Assembly: GCF_001439815.1 (NCBI RefSeq)
Contig: NZ_JYLM01000010.1
Location: 62,001 to 126,000, forward strand
Direction of reading: 5' to 3'
Length of the DNA: 64,000 nt
From: Pseudomonas orientalis
GTDB taxonomy: Bacteria > Pseudomonadota > Gammaproteobacteria > Pseudomonadales > Pseudomonadaceae
The notes below the pieces were generated by a model. It searched no databases and was not told where the DNA came from. It worked only from the letters and a program-made list of their open reading frames with translations. Positions 51,514 to 60,109 of the stretch are shown here, piece after piece (positions within the stretch are counted from its first letter, which is position 1; each line of letters begins with the position of its first letter). The position numbers were made by a program, and so were the translations under genes.

Positions 51514-52332
51514 ATGTCGCGTCGTATTTCCCCCGTCATACCCGGCTTCGGGCTGACGCTGGGCTACACCGTGGTGTACCTCAGCCTGATCGTACTCATC
51601 CCCCTGGCGGCGATGTTCGTACACGCCGCTCAACTCACCTGGGATCAGTTCTGGGCCATCATCTCCGCACCGCGCGTGCTGGCGGCGTTGAAACTGAGCT
51701 TCAGCACCGCGTTGTACGCCGCGCTGATCAACGGCGTGATCGGCACCCTGCTGGCCTGGGTGCTGGTGCGCTACACCTTCCCCGGACGCAAGATCATCGA
51801 TGCGATGATCGACCTGCCGTTCGCCTTGCCCACCGCCGTGGCCGGTATCGCGCTGACTGCGCTGTATGCGCCCAACGGGCTGGTGGGCCAGTTCGCCGCC
51901 GACCTGGGCTTCAAGATCGCCTATACGCCGCTGGGTATCACCCTGGCGCTGACCTTCGTGACCCTGCCGTTCGTGGTGCGCACGGTGCAGCCGGTACTCG
52001 CCGACATCCCCCGGGAAGTCGAAGAAGCCGCCGCGTGTCTGGGCGCCAAGCCATTGCAAGTGTTCCGCCACATCCTGGTGCCTGCGTTGCTGCCGGCCTG
52101 GTTGACCGGTTTCGCCCTGGCCTTCGCCCGTGGCGTCGGTGAGTACGGCTCGGTGATTTTCATCGCCGGCAACATGCCGATGAAAACCGAGATCCTGCCG
52201 TTGCTGATCATGGTCAAGCTCGACCAGTACGACTACCGCGGCGCCACCTCTATCGGTGTGCTGATGCTGGTGGTTTCCTTTGTCCTGCTGCTGCTGATCA
52301 ACTTGTTGCAGCGGCGCATCGAACGTCCATAA
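51514..52332 (+). CDS. cysT: Sulfate ABC transporter permease CysT (CysU)
   Basis: 272-aa inner-membrane protein with six predicted helices (YTVVYLSLIVLIPLAAMFVH; LPFALPTAVAGIALTALYA and others) and the EAA loop that docks on the ATPase, EEAAACLGAKPLQVFRHILV. GVGEYGSVIFIAGNMP is conserved in CysT proteins. cysW follows after 13 bases and cysA after a further 3, forming the sulfate uptake operon, normally activated by CysB under sulfur limitation. Confidence 0.96.
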   Translation: MSRRISPVIPGFGLTLGYTVVYLSLIVLIPLAAMFVHAAQLTWDQFWAIISAPRVLAALKLSFSTALYAALINGVIGTLLAWVLVRYTFPGRKIIDAMIDLPFALPTAVAGIALTALYAPNGLVGQFAADLGFKIAYTPLGITLALTFVTLPFVVRTVQPVLADIPREVEEAAACLGAKPLQVFRHILVPALLPAWLTGFALAFARGVGEYGSVIFIAGNMPMKTEILPLLIMVKLDQYDYRGATSIGVLMLVVSFVLLLLINLLQRRIERP

Positions 52333-52345
52333 GGAGGCGCGGAAC

Positions 52346-53218
52346 ATGTCCCAATCGTCTATTTCCGCTGCGTCCTCGGCCAACGCCGCCCGGCGTGGCA
52401 GCGCGGCCTCGCGACGTATCCTGATCGGCCTCGGCTGGCTGGTGTTCGCCCTGTTCCTGCTGCTGCCGCTGTTGATCGTGGTGTCCCAGGGCCTGAAGAA
52501 CGGCCTCGGCGCGTTCTTCACCGCGATCCTTGAACCGGATGCGCTGTCGGCGCTGAAACTCACGGTGATCGCCGTGGTGATCTCGGTGCCGCTCAACCTG
52601 GTGTTTGGCGTCAGCGCCGCGTGGTGCGTGAGCAAATATTCATTCCGTGGCAAAAGCATCCTGGTGACGCTGATCGACCTGCCGTTCTCGGTGTCCCCGG
52701 TGATCGCTGGCCTGGTCTACGTGCTGATGTTCGGCGCCCAGGGTTTCTTCGGCCCCTGGTTGCAGGACCATGACATCCAGATTGTGTTCGCCTTGCCCGG
52801 CATCGTGCTGGCGACCATCTTCGTCACCGTGCCGTTCGTGGCCCGTGAGCTGATCCCGCTGATGCAGGAGCAGGGCACCCAGGAAGAAGAAGCCGCGCGC
52901 CTGCTCGGTGCCAACGGCTGGCAGATGTTCTGGCATGTCACCGTGCCGAACATCAAGTGGGGCCTGATCTACGGCGTGGTGCTCTGTACGGCGCGGGCCA
53001 TGGGTGAGTTCGGCGCGGTGTCGGTGGTGTCCGGGCATATTCGCGGCGTCACCAACACGCTGCCGCTGCATGTCGAGATTCTCTACAACGAATACAACCA
53101 CGTCGCCGCCTTCGCGGTGGCCAGCCTGTTGCTGATCCTGGCGCTCTTCATCCTGCTGCTCAAGCAGTGGAGCGAGAACCGAATCAACCGCCTGCGCAAC
53201 AGCGCCGGTGAGGAATAA
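52346..53218 (+). CDS. cysW: Sulfate ABC transporter permease CysW
   Basis: 290 aa, second permease subunit. Cytoplasmic N-terminus, first helix at LGWLVFALFLLLPLLIVVSQ, EAA loop EEEAARLLGANGWQMFWHVT, and GEFGAVSVVSGHIRGVTNTL near the C-terminus, all typical of CysW. GGAGG precedes the start. The stop is three bases before cysA. Confidence 0.96.
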   Translation: MSQSSISAASSANAARRGSAASRRILIGLGWLVFALFLLLPLLIVVSQGLKNGLGAFFTAILEPDALSALKLTVIAVVISVPLNLVFGVSAAWCVSKYSFRGKSILVTLIDLPFSVSPVIAGLVYVLMFGAQGFFGPWLQDHDIQIVFALPGIVLATIFVTVPFVARELIPLMQEQGTQEEEAARLLGANGWQMFWHVTVPNIKWGLIYGVVLCTARAMGEFGAVSVVSGHIRGVTNTLPLHVEILYNEYNHVAAFAVASLLLILALFILLLKQWSENRINRLRNSAGEE

Positions 53219-53221
53219 GTC

Positions 53222-54202
53222 ATGTCGATCGAAGTCCGTAATGTCAGCAAGAACTTCAACGCCTTCAAGGCCCTGGACAGCATCAACCTGGATATCCAGA
53301 GTGGCGAGCTGGTGGCGTTGCTCGGCCCGTCCGGCTGCGGCAAGACCACCTTGCTGCGCATCATCGCAGGGCTCGAAACCCCGGACGCCGGCAGCATCGT
53401 GTTCCACGGCGAGGACGTTTCCGGCCACGATGTGCGTGATCGCAATGTGGGCTTTGTGTTCCAGCACTACGCGCTGTTCCGTCATATGACCGTGTTCGAC
53501 AACGTCGCTTTCGGCCTGCGCATGAAGCCGAAAAACCAGCGCCCCACCGAAAGCCAGATCGCAAGCAAGGTTCACGAGCTGCTGAACATGGTGCAGCTCG
53601 ACTGGTTGTCGGATCGCTACCCGGAACAACTCTCCGGCGGCCAGCGCCAGCGTATCGCCCTGGCCCGCGCCCTGGCGGTGGAGCCCAAGGTGCTGCTGCT
53701 GGACGAACCCTTCGGCGCCCTCGATGCCAAGGTGCGCAAGGAACTGCGCCGCTGGCTGGCGCGCCTGCATGAAGATATCAACCTGACCTCGGTGTTCGTG
53801 ACCCACGACCAGGAAGAAGCCATGGAAGTCGCCGACCGTATCGTGGTGATGAACAAGGGCGTGATCGAGCAGATCGGCTCACCGGGCGACGTCTACGAAA
53901 ACCCGGCCAGCGACTTTGTGTACCACTTCCTGGGCGACTCCAACCGCTTGCATCTGGGCGAGGACAAACACCTGCTGTTCCGCCCGCACGAAGTGTCGCT
54001 GTCGCGGCATGAGCTGGAGGATCATCATGCGGCCGAGGTGCGGGATATCCGGCCGCTGGGTGCGACGACTCGCGTGACCCTCAAGGTCGAAGGCCAGCCC
54101 GAGCTGATCGAAGCCGAAGTGGTGAAGGACCACGACAGCCTGACCGGCCTGACCCGTGGCGAAACCCTGTTCTTCAAACCCAAGGTCTGGCAAAAAGCCT
54201 GA
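53222..54202 (+). CDS. cysA: Sulfate ABC transporter ATPase CysA
   Basis: 326-aa ATPase energising sulfate import. Walker A GPSGCGKTT, Q-loop FVFQHYALF, signature LSGGQRQRIALARAL, Walker B VLLLDEPFGALD and switch histidine VFVTHDQEEAM are intact. The C-terminal about 90 residues form the TOBE-like regulatory domain (FRPHEVSLSRHELEDHHAAE; RVTLKVEGQPELIEAEV). Last gene of the operon; a REPIN follows. Confidence 0.96.
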   Translation: MSIEVRNVSKNFNAFKALDSINLDIQSGELVALLGPSGCGKTTLLRIIAGLETPDAGSIVFHGEDVSGHDVRDRNVGFVFQHYALFRHMTVFDNVAFGLRMKPKNQRPTESQIASKVHELLNMVQLDWLSDRYPEQLSGGQRQRIALARALAVEPKVLLLDEPFGALDAKVRKELRRWLARLHEDINLTSVFVTHDQEEAMEVADRIVVMNKGVIEQIGSPGDVYENPASDFVYHFLGDSNRLHLGEDKHLLFRPHEVSLSRHELEDHHAAEVRDIRPLGATTRVTLKVEGQPELIEAEVVKDHDSLTGLTRGETLFFKPKVWQKA

Positions 54203-54237
54203 GCACACCCCGGAACCCCATGTGAAAACCGGGCCAA

Positions 54238-54326
54238 TGTGGGAGGGGGCTTGCCCCCGATAGCAGTGGATCAGTCAGAATATTTGTCACTGACACACCG
54301 CCATCGGGGGCAAGCCCCCTCCCACA
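54238..54326. repeat. REPIN (GGGGGCTTGCCCCC family) between convergent genes
   Basis: Complete inverted arms between cysA and the Mpo1-like gene; may serve as a bidirectional terminator. Confidence 0.92.
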
Positions 54327-54327
54327 T

Positions 54328-54855
54328 TCAGATTCCACTTGGCTTGAGATCGCGCCGTGCCATCGGGCCTGAGCGTTGCTCAATCTGCTGCTTCAATGCC
54401 TGGCGCATCCCCAGCAGAAACGCCAGCTCCGCCACCACAAACAACGGCCCCACAATCAGCCCCGACAGGTCATCCACAAAGGCCGGCTTCCTGCCTTCGT
54501 AGTAATGCCCGACAAACTGAATCACCCAGCCCACCACAAACATTCCGATACCGCTGCTCAACCACACTGTCGTGCTCTGCGCCGCCAGCACGTGCCCGGC
54601 CCATACCGACAAGCCCATCAGCAGCGTCATCAACCCCCCCAGGGCCAGTTCAAGACGCAGGTAAAACCACGCCGAAAACAGCGCCAGCACTACCGCCGGG
54701 GAAATCCACAGCGCGGCCACCGTCCATTCGGGGCGTGACAGCAGCACGGCGACCGCCACTACGATCAAGGGGATGCCGATGAAATGGCTGGCGATATTGC
54801 GTGGGTCGCGGTGGTAGGCGGCGTATTGACTGAGGTGGTCGACGAGGCTTTTCAT
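54328..54855 (-). CDS. Mpo1-like (DUF962/YGL010w) membrane protein, 175 aa
   Basis: The ATG at 54855 is preceded by AGGAGG. Family features: YHRDPRNIASHFIGIPLIVV near the N-terminus and QFVGHYYEGRKPAFVDDL near the C-terminus, with conserved histidines that bind iron in yeast Mpo1, a dioxygenase acting on 2-hydroxy fatty acids. Four hydrophobic segments. Bacterial homologues are mostly uncharacterised, so lipid alpha-oxidation is an extrapolation. Confidence 0.88.
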   Translation of the reverse strand: MKSLVDHLSQYAAYHRDPRNIASHFIGIPLIVVAVAVLLSRPEWTVAALWISPAVVLALFSAWFYLRLELALGGLMTLLMGLSVWAGHVLAAQSTTVWLSSGIGMFVVGWVIQFVGHYYEGRKPAFVDDLSGLIVGPLFVVAELAFLLGMRQALKQQIEQRSGPMARRDLKPSGI

Positions 54856-54938
54856 TGTTGTTCCTCCTGTAGGATGTTTGATCATGCCCTGTCAGTCGGC
54901 GCCTAACTGTCAACTGGGCGACAATCTTCGGAGTTCCC

Positions 54939-55625
54939 ATGGACACAGGCACATGGCACGCGCATTTGGCCAGCGGCCACTGGTTTGGCCACCTGCCTGC
55001 ACACTTGCAGCGTAGCCTGCTGGCGGCGGCGCGGTTGCGCACGCTGACGGCGGGGCAGTTTCTGTTCAAGCGCGGCGATCCGCCGTGTGGCCTGTATGCG
55101 GTACTGGAAGGGGCGGTGCGCATCAGTGCGGTGAATGCCCAGGGCAAGGAAGCGGTGCTGAGCCTGGTGGAGACGCCTTACTGGTTCGGCGAGATCTGCC
55201 TGTTCGACAACCTGCCGCGCACCCACGATGCCCTCGCCATGGGCCCTTGCACGCTGGTGCAGGTGCCGCAGGCGGCGATGCTCGGCATGCTCGAGCGGCA
55301 TCCGGCGTATTGGCGAGATGTGGCCCTGTTGATGAGCCACAAACTGCGCCTGTCATTGATCAATATCGAACAGATGAGCCTGATGCCCGCGTCGGCGCGC
55401 CTGGCCCATCGGCTGCTGATGATTGCTCAAGGCTACGGTGAGCGGTCGCAAGCGCGCCGGGTATTGCAACTGCCCCAGGAGGACCTGGCGGCGATGCTCG
55501 GCCTGTCGCGCCAGACCACCAACAGCCTGCTCAAGGCGCTGGAGCAACAGGGCATTCTTGGCTTGAGCTACGGCGCCATCGAGATTCTCGACCTCAATGG
55601 CCTGCGCCTGGCTGCGGGACTATGA
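54939..55625 (+). CDS. Crp/Fnr-family transcription regulator, 228 aa
   Basis: Cyclic-nucleotide-binding-type beta-roll (about 20-130: QFLFKRGDPPCGLYAVLEGA; SLVETPYWFGEICLFDN), dimerisation helix, and a C-terminal winged HTH (QEDLAAMLGLSRQTTNSLLK, about 175-195). No N-terminal cysteine cluster, so not an iron-sulfur Fnr. The ligand is unknown. Its 3' end overlaps the convergent HIU hydrolase gene by six bases. Confidence 0.9.
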   Translation: MDTGTWHAHLASGHWFGHLPAHLQRSLLAAARLRTLTAGQFLFKRGDPPCGLYAVLEGAVRISAVNAQGKEAVLSLVETPYWFGEICLFDNLPRTHDALAMGPCTLVQVPQAAMLGMLERHPAYWRDVALLMSHKLRLSLINIEQMSLMPASARLAHRLLMIAQGYGERSQARRVLQLPQEDLAAMLGLSRQTTNSLLKALEQQGILGLSYGAIEILDLNGLRLAAGL

Positions 55626-56030
55626 ACCGCGATAGGTGGAGAAGCCGTAAGGGCTGAGCAGCAGCGGGATGTGGTAGTGCTGATCGGCCTGCTTGACCTG
55701 GAAAATCACCGGTACTTCGGGGAAAAAGGTTTCGCGGTTGGCTTGCTTGTAATAGTCGCCGGTCTTGAACACCACGCGGTACTCGCCCGGTTTCATGCTG
55801 CGATCAGCGGGAAACAGTTCGGCGATGCGCCCCTGCTGGTTGGTCACGCCCTGGGACAGCGATTGCCATTGATCGCCCACGTGTTCTTCCAGGGTGACGT
55901 TGACGCCGGCGCTCGGCAGGCCGTTTTCCAGGTTGAGCACATGCACGCTGAGCGGGTTGCCGGCGGCCATGGCCAGGGTGCACAGGCCGCTCAGGCTGAG
56001 GGCGGCGAGGGTGATGCTGAGGGTTTTCAT
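55620..56030 (-). CDS. Periplasmic 5-hydroxyisourate hydrolase (transthyretin-like)
   Basis: 136 aa with signal peptide (LAALSLSGLCTLAMA). Transthyretin-like fold with the family's active-site elements: LSVHVLNLENGLPSAGVNVT at the mature start and the C-terminal tetrapeptide YRGS. HIU hydrolase converts 5-hydroxyisourate from uric acid oxidation to OHCU. The signal peptide makes this a periplasmic variant; most bacterial enzymes are cytoplasmic. Followed on the same strand upstream by the GlcG/HbpS-like gene. No other urate genes lie here. Confidence 0.88.
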   Translation of the reverse strand: MKTLSITLAALSLSGLCTLAMAAGNPLSVHVLNLENGLPSAGVNVTLEEHVGDQWQSLSQGVTNQQGRIAELFPADRSMKPGEYRVVFKTGDYYKQANRETFFPEVPVIFQVKQADQHYHIPLLLSPYGFSTYRGS

Positions 56031-56057
56031 CGAGAAGTCCTTGTGACATAGGTGGAA

Positions 56058-56531
56058 TCAAGGGGTGATTTTCAGGCCCAGTTGCTCGGCGGCCTGTACC
56101 GCGCAGGCTTCGTCCTGCGCGGCGCCGCCGGCACCGGCGATGCCCAGCGCGCCAACCAGCTCGGCGTCGGCGAACAGCGGAACGCCACCGCCGAGCAACA
56201 GCAATTCGGGCAAGCTGTTAAGGTTGGCGGCTTCGGGGTTGTTGCGTGCGCGCTCGGCGAACAGCCGGGTCGGGGTTTTGCTCGACAGCGCCGTGTAGGC
56301 CTTGCGCTGGCTGGCGAGGCTGTTGTGCGGGCCGACGCCGTCGGCGCGCAGGCTCAGCAACAGGTTGCCGCCCCGGTCGAGCACGGTCAGCGCGGCGGTG
56401 CAATGCGCCAGGCCGGCATCGGCCAATTGGCGCGCGGTGCGCAGGTCCAGCTCGGCGTGGCGTGGCAGTTGGGGTGTGGCCTGGGCGGCAGTCGCCACAG
56501 CGAGGCTCAGGAACAAGGCAGTGCGAAACAT
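56058..56531 (-). CDS. GlcG/HbpS-family heme-binding-like protein, exported, 157 aa
   Basis: ATG at 56531; signal peptide FRTALFLSLAVATAAQA. Domain pattern: ADAGLAHCTAALTVLDRGGN, LASQRKAYTALSSKTPTRLF, LLLGGGVPLFADAELVGALG and a closing AGAGGAAQDEACAVQAAEQL, characteristic of the GlcG/HbpS family (DUF336). Some members bind heme; the real ligand here is unknown. It lies 27 bases upstream of the HIU hydrolase gene and is probably cotranscribed. Confidence 0.88.
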   Translation of the reverse strand: MFRTALFLSLAVATAAQATPQLPRHAELDLRTARQLADAGLAHCTAALTVLDRGGNLLLSLRADGVGPHNSLASQRKAYTALSSKTPTRLFAERARNNPEAANLNSLPELLLLGGGVPLFADAELVGALGIAGAGGAAQDEACAVQAAEQLGLKITP

Positions 56532-56631
56532 GGTGAAGGCTCCAGAAGGCAGGCCGTCACGGTAGCCAGTGGACGTGGTCAAAAGCCGCACAATTTGATG
56601 ACAGGTTTGTAATCAAACCCAGAGGTAAGGC

Positions 56632-56997
56632 ATGCAGGTGTTGTTAGTGGAAGACCAGCCGCAACTGGCGCAACGCATGGCCCAGGGCCTGAGCGAAGCC
56701 GGTTTCGGCGTGGAAGTGGCGGCCAACGGCATGGCGGCGCAGCGCTTTGTGGAAAGCACCGAGTACGACCTGGTGATCCTGGATGTGATGCTGCCGGGCC
56801 TGAATGCCTGGAAGTTGCAGCAGGCGATTCGCCAGCGCGGAGAAACGCCGGTGCTGTTCCTGACCACGCCTGATGGCATTGAAGATCGGCTGCGTGGGCT
56901 GGAATTGCATGAGGATGATTACTTGCTCAAGCCGTTTGATGCCAAGGTGTTGGTGGCGCGGGTGAGAAAATTGTTGCGGCGTGATCGGGGGCGGTGA
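56632..56997 (+). CDS. Stand-alone response-regulator receiver domain, 121 aa
   Basis: Receiver domain of the OmpR/PhoB type: MQVLLVEDQPQLAQRM with the acidic pocket, phospho-acceptor aspartate in YDLVILDVMLPG, conserved threonine in VLFLTTPDG, lysine in YLLKPFDAKVL. It stops at about residue 121, where a winged-helix DNA-binding domain would normally begin; no remnant of one follows, and REP sequence begins about 30 bases after the stop. No histidine kinase gene is adjacent. It could be a CheY-like single-domain regulator or a truncated OmpR-type regulator. Confidence 0.85.
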   Translation: MQVLLVEDQPQLAQRMAQGLSEAGFGVEVAANGMAAQRFVESTEYDLVILDVMLPGLNAWKLQQAIRQRGETPVLFLTTPDGIEDRLRGLELHEDDYLLKPFDAKVLVARVRKLLRRDRGR

Positions 56998-57026
56998 TTG
57001 ATCCGGGATTTGCAGAGCCTCAAAGA

Positions 57027-57105
57027 CCGCTATCGGGGGCAAGCCCCCTCCCACACTTAAATGTATTCACAGTTCAAATGTGGGAGGGGGCTTGCCCCCG
57101 ATGAG
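57027..57105. repeat. Back-to-back REP pair (GGGGGCTTGCCCCC family)
   Basis: Here the right-type arm (CGGGGGCAAGCCCCCTCCCA) precedes the left-type arm (TGTGGGAGGGGGCTTGCC at 57079), the reverse of the usual REPIN order, with 23 bases between. Possibly two half-REPINs or a rearranged copy. Confidence 0.8.
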
Positions 57106-57130
57106 GCCACCACAAACACTGCAAATCTAA

Positions 57131-58135
57131 CTACCGCAACCCCTCCCTGAACTGCCCCGGCGTCACCCCCGTCCATCGCTTGAACGCCCGGTTGAAACTG
57201 CTGGTATCGGCAAACCCCAGCAAATGACTGATCTCGGCCAATGAACACTGCGGGTCGCGCAGGTGCAACAGCGCCAGGTTCTGTCGGCATTCATTGAGCA
57301 GCGCATCAAACCGACAGCCTTCATCCGCCAGGTGCCGCTGCAGGCTGCGCAAGCTCAGATGCAGCGCCTGGGCGATCCGCTCCGCACCGGGTTCGCCGTC
57401 GGGCAGTTGCGCCTCGATGGCGGCGCGCACCTTGCGCTCCCAGGTCAGCGGCTGCAGTTGCGCCAGGGTGCGCTTGAGCACGGTTTCATTGTGTTCGGCC
57501 AACTCCGGGTTGGCATCGTCCAGGTGGCTGTCGAAGTCGTGGGCGGCGAACTCCAGACGGTCTTCCTCGGCGCCAAAGAACACCGGCGCGCGAAACACCC
57601 TGTGCCAGGGCGCGGGGTCGACCGGTGCCGGGCGCCGCAGGTAAACCGCCAGCGGTGCATAGTCGCGCCCTAGGCGGTTGCGGCAGGTACGCACATAGAT
57701 CGCCGCGAACGCATCGATGGCTTCCGGCGCCGGCGCCGGGCTGCCGTCGGGTTGCAGCAGGCGAAAACGGTAGCCGTCGCCATGACGGCTCAACTCAAGG
57801 CTCAAGGCATCACTGACCACCTGGTGATAGCGCACGATGCGCTCGAACACTTCGCGCAGGCTGCCGCTGGCCACCAGCGCGTAACCCAATGCATGAAAGG
57901 TGGTGGGACTGACGAATCGCGACACCCGCAAGCCAATCGCCGGATCGCCGCTGGCCTGCACCGCCAGCGCCCACAGGCGCGTGGTGGCCGACAGCGGGTA
58001 GCGCGCGTTCGGGTCGTCCATCAGCAGCGGGTCGAGGCCGGCCTCGAGGCACAGCGCGGCGCTGTCGAGGCCCAAGGCATCGAGTTGCTTGCGCAGGGCG
58101 CGGGTCCAACTGGCGAGGGAGGTGGGTTCGGTCAT
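57131..58135 (-). CDS. AraC-family regulator with Arabinose_bd-type N-domain, 334 aa
   Basis: The N-terminal two thirds match the GntR/OruR-like ligand-binding domain (RYPLSATTRLWALAVQASGD; RVSRFVSPTTFHALGYALVA; FERIVRYHQVVSDALSL). The C-terminal AraC HTH pair is clear (RIAQALHLSLRSLQRHLADE; LAEISHLLGFADTSSFNRAF; WTGVTPGQFREGLR). Divergently transcribed from the desaturase gene at 58237 with a 101-bp gap, so it probably regulates that gene. The ligand is unknown. Confidence 0.92.
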   Translation of the reverse strand: MTEPTSLASWTRALRKQLDALGLDSAALCLEAGLDPLLMDDPNARYPLSATTRLWALAVQASGDPAIGLRVSRFVSPTTFHALGYALVASGSLREVFERIVRYHQVVSDALSLELSRHGDGYRFRLLQPDGSPAPAPEAIDAFAAIYVRTCRNRLGRDYAPLAVYLRRPAPVDPAPWHRVFRAPVFFGAEEDRLEFAAHDFDSHLDDANPELAEHNETVLKRTLAQLQPLTWERKVRAAIEAQLPDGEPGAERIAQALHLSLRSLQRHLADEGCRFDALLNECRQNLALLHLRDPQCSLAEISHLLGFADTSSFNRAFKRWTGVTPGQFREGLR

Positions 58136-58236
58136 GGCGATTGGCGCTTGCGGTCAACAGGTTGGCGTGCGGGGCTAGCGGCCTGCGCCAGGGTTGGGTG
58201 CAGGATGCAGGCATCACTCCACAAGAGAATGGAAGC

Positions 58237-59307
58237 ATGGACCGTACTTGTGCAAGCCCCCGGCAGATGAACGCGCAACAGCGCTCGGCGCATATCCGTG
58301 AAGTGGTGCTGGCCGAGGGCGCGCGCCTGCGCCGGCGGTACCCCTGGCTGCTGCATCAGGACGCGCTGGGCGCGGGCATCCTGGCGTTCGCGCTGGTCGG
58401 CATGCTGGGCTCGGCAACGCTCTACATCACCGGCCATATGGCCTGGTGGGTGTGCTTGCTGCTCAATGCCTTCTTTGCCTCACTCACCCATGAGCTGGAA
58501 CACGACCTGATCCACAGCATGTACTTTCGCAAGCAGCGCGTGCCCCACAACCTGATGATGGGCCTGGTGTGGCTGGCGCGGCCGAGCACGATCAACCCGT
58601 GGATTCGCCGGCACCTGCACCTCAATCATCACAAGGTCTCCGGCACCGAGGCCGATATGGAGGAGCGTGCGATCACCAACGGCGAGCCCTGGGGCATCGC
58701 GCGCTTGCTGATGGTGGGCGACAACATGATGTCGGCCATGATCCGCCTGTTGCGCGCCAGGACCTGGCCGCACCGGTTCAGCATCCTCAAGCGCGTGTTG
58801 CTGGTGTACGCCCCCCTGGCGTTGCTGCATTGGGGCGCGTGGTACGTCTTTCTCGGCTTTCATGCCGCCAATGGCATCGCCGGCCTGCTGGGCATGCCCA
58901 TCGAGTGGTCAGCCGGCACCTTGCAAATGATGCAGGTGATCGACATCGCGGCGGTGGTGATCATCGGCCCCAACGTGCTGCGCACGTTTTGCCTGCACTT
59001 CGTCAGCTCCAACATGCACTACTACGGCGATGTGGAGCCGGGCAATGTGATCCAGCAGACCCAGGTGCTCAATCCCTGGTGGATGTGGCCGTTGCAGGCG
59101 TTCTGTTTCAATTTCGGCAGCACCCACGGCATTCACCATTTTGTGGTGAAGGAGCCGTTCTACATCCGCCAGATGACCGCCAGGGTGGCGCACCAGGTCA
59201 TGGCCGAGATGGGCGTGCGTTTCAATGATCTGGGTACCTTTGCGCGGGCCAATCGGTTTGAACGCCAGGCGCAACCGGACAGCGAACTCGCGTTCAGCAA
59301 GCAATGA
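58237..59307 (+). CDS. Fatty-acid desaturase/hydroxylase-family membrane protein, 356 aa
   Basis: The ATG at 58237 follows AATGGAAG. The eight-histidine pattern of membrane di-iron enzymes is present: HELEHD (in SLTHELEHDLIHSMYF), HLHLNHHKVSG, and STHGIHHFVV. Hydrophobic helices flank these (LAFALVGMLGSATLYITGHM; QMMQVIDIAAVVIIGPNVL). It is distinct from DesA at 46468. The substrate (fatty acid, sterol-like or other lipid) is unknown. The 3' end overlaps the convergent ABC ATPase gene by 14 bases. The divergent AraC regulator is its likely controller. Confidence 0.88.
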   Translation: MDRTCASPRQMNAQQRSAHIREVVLAEGARLRRRYPWLLHQDALGAGILAFALVGMLGSATLYITGHMAWWVCLLLNAFFASLTHELEHDLIHSMYFRKQRVPHNLMMGLVWLARPSTINPWIRRHLHLNHHKVSGTEADMEERAITNGEPWGIARLLMVGDNMMSAMIRLLRARTWPHRFSILKRVLLVYAPLALLHWGAWYVFLGFHAANGIAGLLGMPIEWSAGTLQMMQVIDIAAVVIIGPNVLRTFCLHFVSSNMHYYGDVEPGNVIQQTQVLNPWWMWPLQAFCFNFGSTHGIHHFVVKEPFYIRQMTARVAHQVMAEMGVRFNDLGTFARANRFERQAQPDSELAFSKQ

Positions 59308-60109
59308 ACGCCAGCGGCAGGTCGCGGATCTGTTCGCGCACCGGCGGCTGGTAGTGGTCGTCGCTGATCAGTTCATGCAGCAGCTCTTCGCGCAGTTGGT
59401 GGAACTCGAAACTGCTGCGCTGGCGCGGATGGGGCAGGGCGATTTCGACGACCTGCTTGATCCGCCCCGGTCGGGGCTCCATCACCACCACACGGTCGGC
59501 GAGGAAAATCGCCTCCTCCACATCGTGGGTCACCAGCACCGTTGTGATTCTGGCGCGGGCGCGAATCGCCAGCAGTTCGTCCTGCATCTGCTGGCGGGTC
59601 AGTGCATCCAGCGCGCCGAAGGGCTCGTCCAGCAGCAGAATCCGTGGGCTGGCTACCAGGCCGCGGGCGATCGCCACCCGTTGCGCCATGCCGCCGGAGA
59701 GTTGATGGGGATAGGCGCGGGTGAAGTCGGTAAGGCCCACCAGCTCGATAAACTCGCCAATGCGTCGGCTGCGCTCGGCCTCGCTCAAGGGCTCATTGAC
59801 CAGGCCCAGGCCGATGTTCTGCGCCACCGTCAGCCAGGGGAACAAGCGGTGTTCCTGGAACACGATGCCGCGTTCGCCACCGATGCCGTTCACGGGCTTG
59901 CCATCGACCTGGATCTGCCCGCGAAACTGCGTATCCAGCCCCACCAGCAAGCGTAAAAGCGTGGACTTGCCGCAGCCGCTCGAACCGACAATCGCGACAA
60001 ATTCACCCTCGGCGATCTCCAGGTTGAATTCGCGGATAGCTTCCAGTTCGACGTCATCCACATCGAAGGACTTGCCCACATGGTTGAAGCTGACAATCGG
60101 TGCGTTCAT
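59294..60109 (-). CDS. SsuB/TauB-type ABC transporter ATPase, 271 aa
   Basis: Intact Walker A VGSSGCGKST, Q-loop IVFQEHRLFPWLTV, signature LSGGMAQRVAIARGL, Walker B ILLLDEPFGALDAL, switch VLVTHDVEEAI. The PWLTV element after the Q-loop is typical of nitrate/sulfonate/taurine transporters. It starts within the last codon region of the fused permease (four-base overlap), so the two form an operon. It presumably powers uptake of a sulfonate-like compound bound by the protein encoded at 61959. Confidence 0.93.
   Translation of the reverse strand: MNAPIVSFNHVGKSFDVDDVELEAIREFNLEIAEGEFVAIVGSSGCGKSTLLRLLVGLDTQFRGQIQVDGKPVNGIGGERGIVFQEHRLFPWLTVAQNIGLGLVNEPLSEAERSRRIGEFIELVGLTDFTRAYPHQLSGGMAQRVAIARGLVASPRILLLDEPFGALDALTRQQMQDELLAIRARARITTVLVTHDVEEAIFLADRVVVMEPRPGRIKQVVEIALPHPRQRSSFEFHQLREELLHELISDDHYQPPVREQIRDLPLAFIAC

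Noticed and set aside
50350..52659. 769-aa minus-strand frame across sbp-cysT-cysW
   Set aside because: Crosses several well-supported genes and a REPIN; composition typical of antisense frames.
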